Origin: Aestuariivivens insulae
Lineage (GTDB): Bacteria > Bacteroidota > Bacteroidia > Flavobacteriales > Flavobacteriaceae
Assembly: GCF_022662195.1 (NCBI RefSeq)
Contig: NZ_JAKMCS010000005.1
Coordinates: forward strand, 1 to 64,000
Length of the DNA: 64,000 nucleotides
Direction of reading: 5' to 3'
Positions 61,084 to 64,000 of the stretch are shown piece by piece. The notes under the pieces are model-generated. The model was not told where the DNA came from, did not search any database, and saw nothing but the letters and a program-made list of their open reading frames with translations. Both the position numbers and the translations under genes were made by a program. Numbering within the stretch: the first letter of the stretch is position 1; each line of letters starts with the position of its first letter.

Positions 61084-62097
61084 TTAATCCAACTTCACAC
61101 GTTCTTCCCTATTGGCCAATTCCCAAGCGGTATAAAAAATAAGTCGCGCCCGTGTTTCTAAGAATTCGTAGTTGATTTTGTCTGGCGTATCGCTTGGTTT
61201 ATGATAATCGGCATGGGTGCCATTAAAATAAAAGATAACAGGAATGTTATGTTTAGCAAAATTATAGTGGTCCGAGCGATAATAGAACCTGTTGGGGTCG
61301 TTATCATCATTGTAGGTATAGTCAAATTCTAAATTGGTATAGGTCTTATTAACTGCTTCAGCTAGATTGTGGAGCTCTTTGCTTAATTTATCCGATCCAA
61401 TAAGGTACAGGTAATTGCCTTGACCTTCATGTTTGGGGTCTACGCGACCAATCATATCTATATTTAAATTGGCTACCGTATTTTTTAATGGGAAGACAGG
61501 ATCTACATCGGCATAGTAGCGCGATCCAAATAAGCCTATTTCTTCTCCAGTAACATGTAAAAATAGGATGGAACGCTTGGGGCCATTGCCTGCTTTGGCA
61601 GCCGTTTGAAAGGCCTCGGCTATTTCCATTACGGCAACTGTGCCAGAACCGTCGTCGTCGGCACCATTATTTATATCGCCATTGCCAGAAACACCAATAT
61701 GATCTAAATGGGCAGAAATAATAATGACTTCGTCCGGTTTTTCAGAACCCTTTATGTATGCCAATACGTTTTCAGAATCCTGTGCATGGTTATTAAAGTA
61801 TGAAGCGGGAATTTCTTGAAAATAATCACCTTCAGCAATAGGTGAAGGAATATTGTTTTCTATATAATGGTCCCTTAAAAAATCAACAGCTTTTTTTTGG
61901 CCAGGTTCTCCTGTTTGCCGACCTTCAAAATCATCGGAGGCATAGGTGTAAAGCATATCTTTTAATTCGGGAGCCGTGATGGTTTTAGCGAATTTAGTAA
62001 CTGTTTTTTTATTTGAATATGATGCTTTATTTGCCTGGGATGAGCTGCAAGATACCATCAAGACAGTAGAGTATATAAATAAGGCTATCTTTTTCAT
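61084..62097 (-). CDS. M28-family zinc peptidase lipoprotein, copy 1
   Basis: About 337 aa from ATG 62097 (MKKIALF), with a lipoprotein signal ending MVSCSSSQ. The di-zinc aminopeptidase motifs are complete: ISAHLDHIG (His), NNGADDDGSGTVA (bridging Asp), HVTGEEIGLFGS (catalytic and ligand Glu), NLNIDMIGR (Asp) and SDHYNFAKHNIPVIFY (His). It probably trims peptides in the periplasm or at the membrane. It has a tandem paralogue 106 bp upstream. A role in releasing glycans from proteoglycan is possible but not supported by regulation. Confidence 0.9.
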   Translation of the reverse strand: MKKIALFIYSTVLMVSCSSSQANKASYSNKKTVTKFAKTITAPELKDMLYTYASDDFEGRQTGEPGQKKAVDFLRDHYIENNIPSPIAEGDYFQEIPASYFNNHAQDSENVLAYIKGSEKPDEVIIISAHLDHIGVSGNGDINNGADDDGSGTVAVMEIAEAFQTAAKAGNGPKRSILFLHVTGEEIGLFGSRYYADVDPVFPLKNTVANLNIDMIGRVDPKHEGQGNYLYLIGSDKLSKELHNLAEAVNKTYTNLEFDYTYNDDNDPNRFYYRSDHYNFAKHNIPVIFYFNGTHADYHKPSDTPDKINYEFLETRARLIFYTAWELANREERVKLD

Positions 62098-62203
62098 ATG
62101 TAAATGCATTATACTGTTAGGTATAGACCGAGTTAGATTTATAATTGTAAATTACAAGGTGCTATAATACAAAAATATAAGCTAATTTAAGTGTTGGTTT
62201 TGG

Positions 62204-63262
62204 CTATTTTAACAATTCGTGGTTTTCGTCGCATGTTAACCTGTGCGTTTGGTTTGCCAATTGCCAAGCCGTAGCGAATATAAGTTGCGAGCGCTTTTTT
62301 AGGAGGACATAATTTATTTTGTCTGGAGTATCGGTTGGTTTATGGTAATCTTCATGCTCACCATTAAAATAAAAGATTACCGGAACACCATGTTTGGCAA
62401 AATTGTAATGGTCTGATCTTGAATAGTAGTGGTTTTTGTCATTTTCGGCATTATATCGATAATCAAGATCGAGGTTGTAATAGGTATTATTTACTTTTTC
62501 TGAAGTATAATGTAATTCTTTGCTTAGCCTATCGGCTCCTATTAAATAAACATAATTAGGATTGTTTTTATGGCGCTCATCAATACGTCCAATCATATCA
62601 ATATTAAGATTGGCAATAGTATTTTCAAGGGGAAAAACAGGGAAATTGGTGTAATATTCCGAGCCTTGTTTGCCTATTTCCTCTGCCGTTAGGTGAAGAA
62701 ACAATAGGCTTCTTTTGGGACCGTTACCCTCTTTTTTGGCGGTTAGGAAAGCTTCTGCTATTTCCATAATGGCCACAGTGCCAGAACCGTCATCGTCGGC
62801 ACCATAGTTTACTTTGCCGTTTTTTTCTATACCGAGATGATCTAAATGTGCCGAAATAATAATTAATTCATCTGGTTTTTCGGTGCCTTCAATATAAGCC
62901 AAAACATTTTCTGATGCCTTGGCATCTCTTGAGAGAAAAGAGGCTGGAATAGTTTGGTAGTAATTTTTATCTTCATAGGGAGATACTACACCAATGTTTT
63001 GATAGTAGTCTTTAATAAATTTCGCCGCTAACTTTTGTCCTTTTGTACCAACTTTACGTCCTTCAAACTCCTCTGAAGCGAAAGCGTATAAATGTGTTTT
63101 TAGCTCTTCAGAAGTGATCGTATTTGCATATTTAACGGCATTTATGCTGTCTACAATTTTGATGCTATTTTGAAGGTTTTTAATTTTCGTGCTATATTTT
63201 TCTGTAGCACAGGTGCCCAAAAGGGAAAAAAGTGAGAGAGTGAGTAATGTTTGAATGTGCAT
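62204..63262 (-). CDS. M28-family zinc peptidase lipoprotein, copy 2
   Basis: A 352-aa paralogue of the downstream gene. The lipoprotein signal ends LLGTCATE. All zinc and catalytic motifs are kept: ISAHLDHLG, NYGADDDGSGTVA, HLTAEEIGKQGS, NLNIDMIGR, SDHYNFAKHGVPVIFY. The pair probably arose by tandem duplication, with divergence in the N-terminal third. Confidence 0.9.
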   Translation of the reverse strand: MHIQTLLTLSLFSLLGTCATEKYSTKIKNLQNSIKIVDSINAVKYANTITSEELKTHLYAFASEEFEGRKVGTKGQKLAAKFIKDYYQNIGVVSPYEDKNYYQTIPASFLSRDAKASENVLAYIEGTEKPDELIIISAHLDHLGIEKNGKVNYGADDDGSGTVAIMEIAEAFLTAKKEGNGPKRSLLFLHLTAEEIGKQGSEYYTNFPVFPLENTIANLNIDMIGRIDERHKNNPNYVYLIGADRLSKELHYTSEKVNNTYYNLDLDYRYNAENDKNHYYSRSDHYNFAKHGVPVIFYFNGEHEDYHKPTDTPDKINYVLLKKRSQLIFATAWQLANQTHRLTCDENHELLK

Positions 63263-63386
63263 ATTAAACAGGTTTTATCCCAAGCAACTTACTATTAAAA
63301 TATTCTCTGGGGCAATGAAAATATTTAATATGCTAGCTCAATTATATTTTAAAAGCAAATATACACATTACAGAGGAAATTACTTA

Positions 63387-63743
63387 CTATTCTATGTCAA
63401 TATCTTCAAATTCTTCTGATTCTAAGTCCAAACCTTCCAGTTCTTCAATGGCTTCTTCTTCTAGCTGGGTTTCTTTTGTGTCCAAAACTTTGGTTTCTGC
63501 AACTTCGGTAGTAGTGAAAACGGCTTTAAAAATGGTTATTGAAAGCGCAACAATAGTTAATAGAAATGTAAACTGAATGATCTTTTTTACTTCTCCTGTT
63601 TTTTTTGATAAGTAAAAGGCCCACAATCCAAAGATTAGAGCAGCAATGGCAGGTATTATCGCTAAGTTGGAAATGGGCAATACAGCAAATAAGGTCGCTA
63701 AAATGGAAGTGATAATGGCTAAAATGGTAAATAATTTTTTCAT
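63387..63743 (-). CDS. Small membrane protein with acidic tail, unknown function
   Basis: 118 aa. Three hydrophobic segments (TILAIITSILATLFAVLPI; IIPAIAALIFGLWAFYL; FTFLLTIVALSITIFKAVF) are followed by a strongly acidic C-terminal tail (EEEAIEELEGLDLESEEFEDIDIE). I recognise no family. An overlapping plus-strand frame is only a shadow of the acidic tail. Confidence 0.7.
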   Translation of the reverse strand: MKKLFTILAIITSILATLFAVLPISNLAIIPAIAALIFGLWAFYLSKKTGEVKKIIQFTFLLTIVALSITIFKAVFTTTEVAETKVLDTKETQLEEEAIEELEGLDLESEEFEDIDIE

Positions 63744-63782
63744 CTGTTTTAAATTTTAAGACATTTAATAACTCGCAAGAAA

Positions 63783-64000
63783 TTAATTTTTTAGGCCTGA
63801 TGCCGATTTAATTTTTAGTTCACCATTACCTACTGGAATCTTAAATTTACCATAAACTATAATTTTATTGGCATCTGCAGTTAGCCAAAGCAAGTTACTA
63901 TTGCTTCCTTGTAGAATGGATTCACTAGATCCAATGGCTAATTTGTAGCATTCTTTTTTACCTATAGCGGTACTAATAGTTTCTTTGCCCAGATAGGTAA
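63783..64000 (-). CDS. Partial DUF3108-like protein, 3' end
   Basis: The minus-strand frame runs into the window edge and gives the last ~72 residues, ending with TAA at 63785-63783: TYLGKETISTAIGKKECYKL, LLWLTADANKIIVYGKFKI, then GNGELKIKSASGLKN. The pattern (GKExIxTxxGxxxCxKL ... WLTxDxNKI) resembles the C-terminus of DUF3108 periplasmic proteins. The rest lies outside the window. Confidence 0.5.
   Translation of the reverse strand, partial: TYLGKETISTAIGKKECYKLAIGSSESILQGSNSNLLWLTADANKIIVYGKFKIPVGNGELKIKSASGLKN

Noticed and set aside
1-64000. CRISPR arrays, rRNA or complete tRNA genes
   Set aside because: No regularly spaced repeats, rRNA signatures or complete cloverleaf sequences were found; only the tRNA-Pro 3'-end fragments.

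Overview
The window is AT-rich DNA from a marine-type Flavobacteriia/Bacteroidota chromosome. The evidence is a SusC/SusD pair, a one-protein hybrid two-component sensor (HTCS), type IX secretion (T9SS) C-terminal domains, TAnnTTTG-type -7 boxes, and many Cys-type sulfatases. Names below rest on motifs read by eye and on recalled family sequences; no search was run.

Layout. (1) 1-2.3 kb: a DUF255/YyaL-like lipoprotein. (2) 2.5-5.6 kb: a mobile-element end with a 14-bp repeat matching the 3' end of a tRNA-Pro, a tyrosine recombinase, a candidate oriT, a BfmA/BtgA-like mobilization gene and a 56-codon stub of a relaxase gene. (3) 6.1-47.1 kb: a large glycosaminoglycan locus. It holds SusC, SusD, a surface glycan-binding lipoprotein, two heparinase I (PL13), heparinase II (PL21), heparinase III (PL12), a PL15-type exo-heparinase, a chondroitinase-ABC-type PL8, two GH88 unsaturated glucuronidases, four sulfatases, a ROK kinase, a FucP/NagP-like transporter, NagB and one HTCS. 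(4) 47.1-49.7 kb: a decay zone with pseudogenes, an IS1182 remnant, an IS3-family element and scraps of a beta-propeller gene family. (5) 49.8-55.4 kb: two secreted beta-propeller proteins with an ulvan-lyase-like (PL24/PL25) active-site pattern. (6) 55.8 kb: a second copy of the 14-bp tRNA-Pro repeat. (7) 56-64 kb: a 1596-aa secreted protein with two EEP nuclease/phosphatase domains, two M28 peptidases, a small membrane protein and a partial DUF3108-like gene.

How it works (inference from families). Surface SusC/SusD and lyases cut heparin/heparan sulfate, and probably chondroitin/dermatan/hyaluronan through PL8. Sulfatases remove 2-O, 6-O, N and one further sulfate. GH88 splits unsaturated disaccharides. 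The amino sugar enters by the MFS carrier, is phosphorylated by the ROK kinase and deaminated by NagB. No genes for the unsaturated-uronate branch (KduI/KduD, KDG kinase/aldolase) are present.

Main new observations. A shared promoter architecture, a TGTAACATTT-like half-site repeated at a 22-bp period, lies upstream of 11 transcription units, including both beta-propeller genes. In eight of them a TAnnTTTG-like box follows after 27 or 28 bp. I propose this is the operator of the HTCS. The pattern stops at the second tRNA-Pro repeat, so regulon and proposed 53-kb island share the same right limit. The beta-propeller proteins are therefore candidate lyases for a glycosaminoglycan-like substrate.
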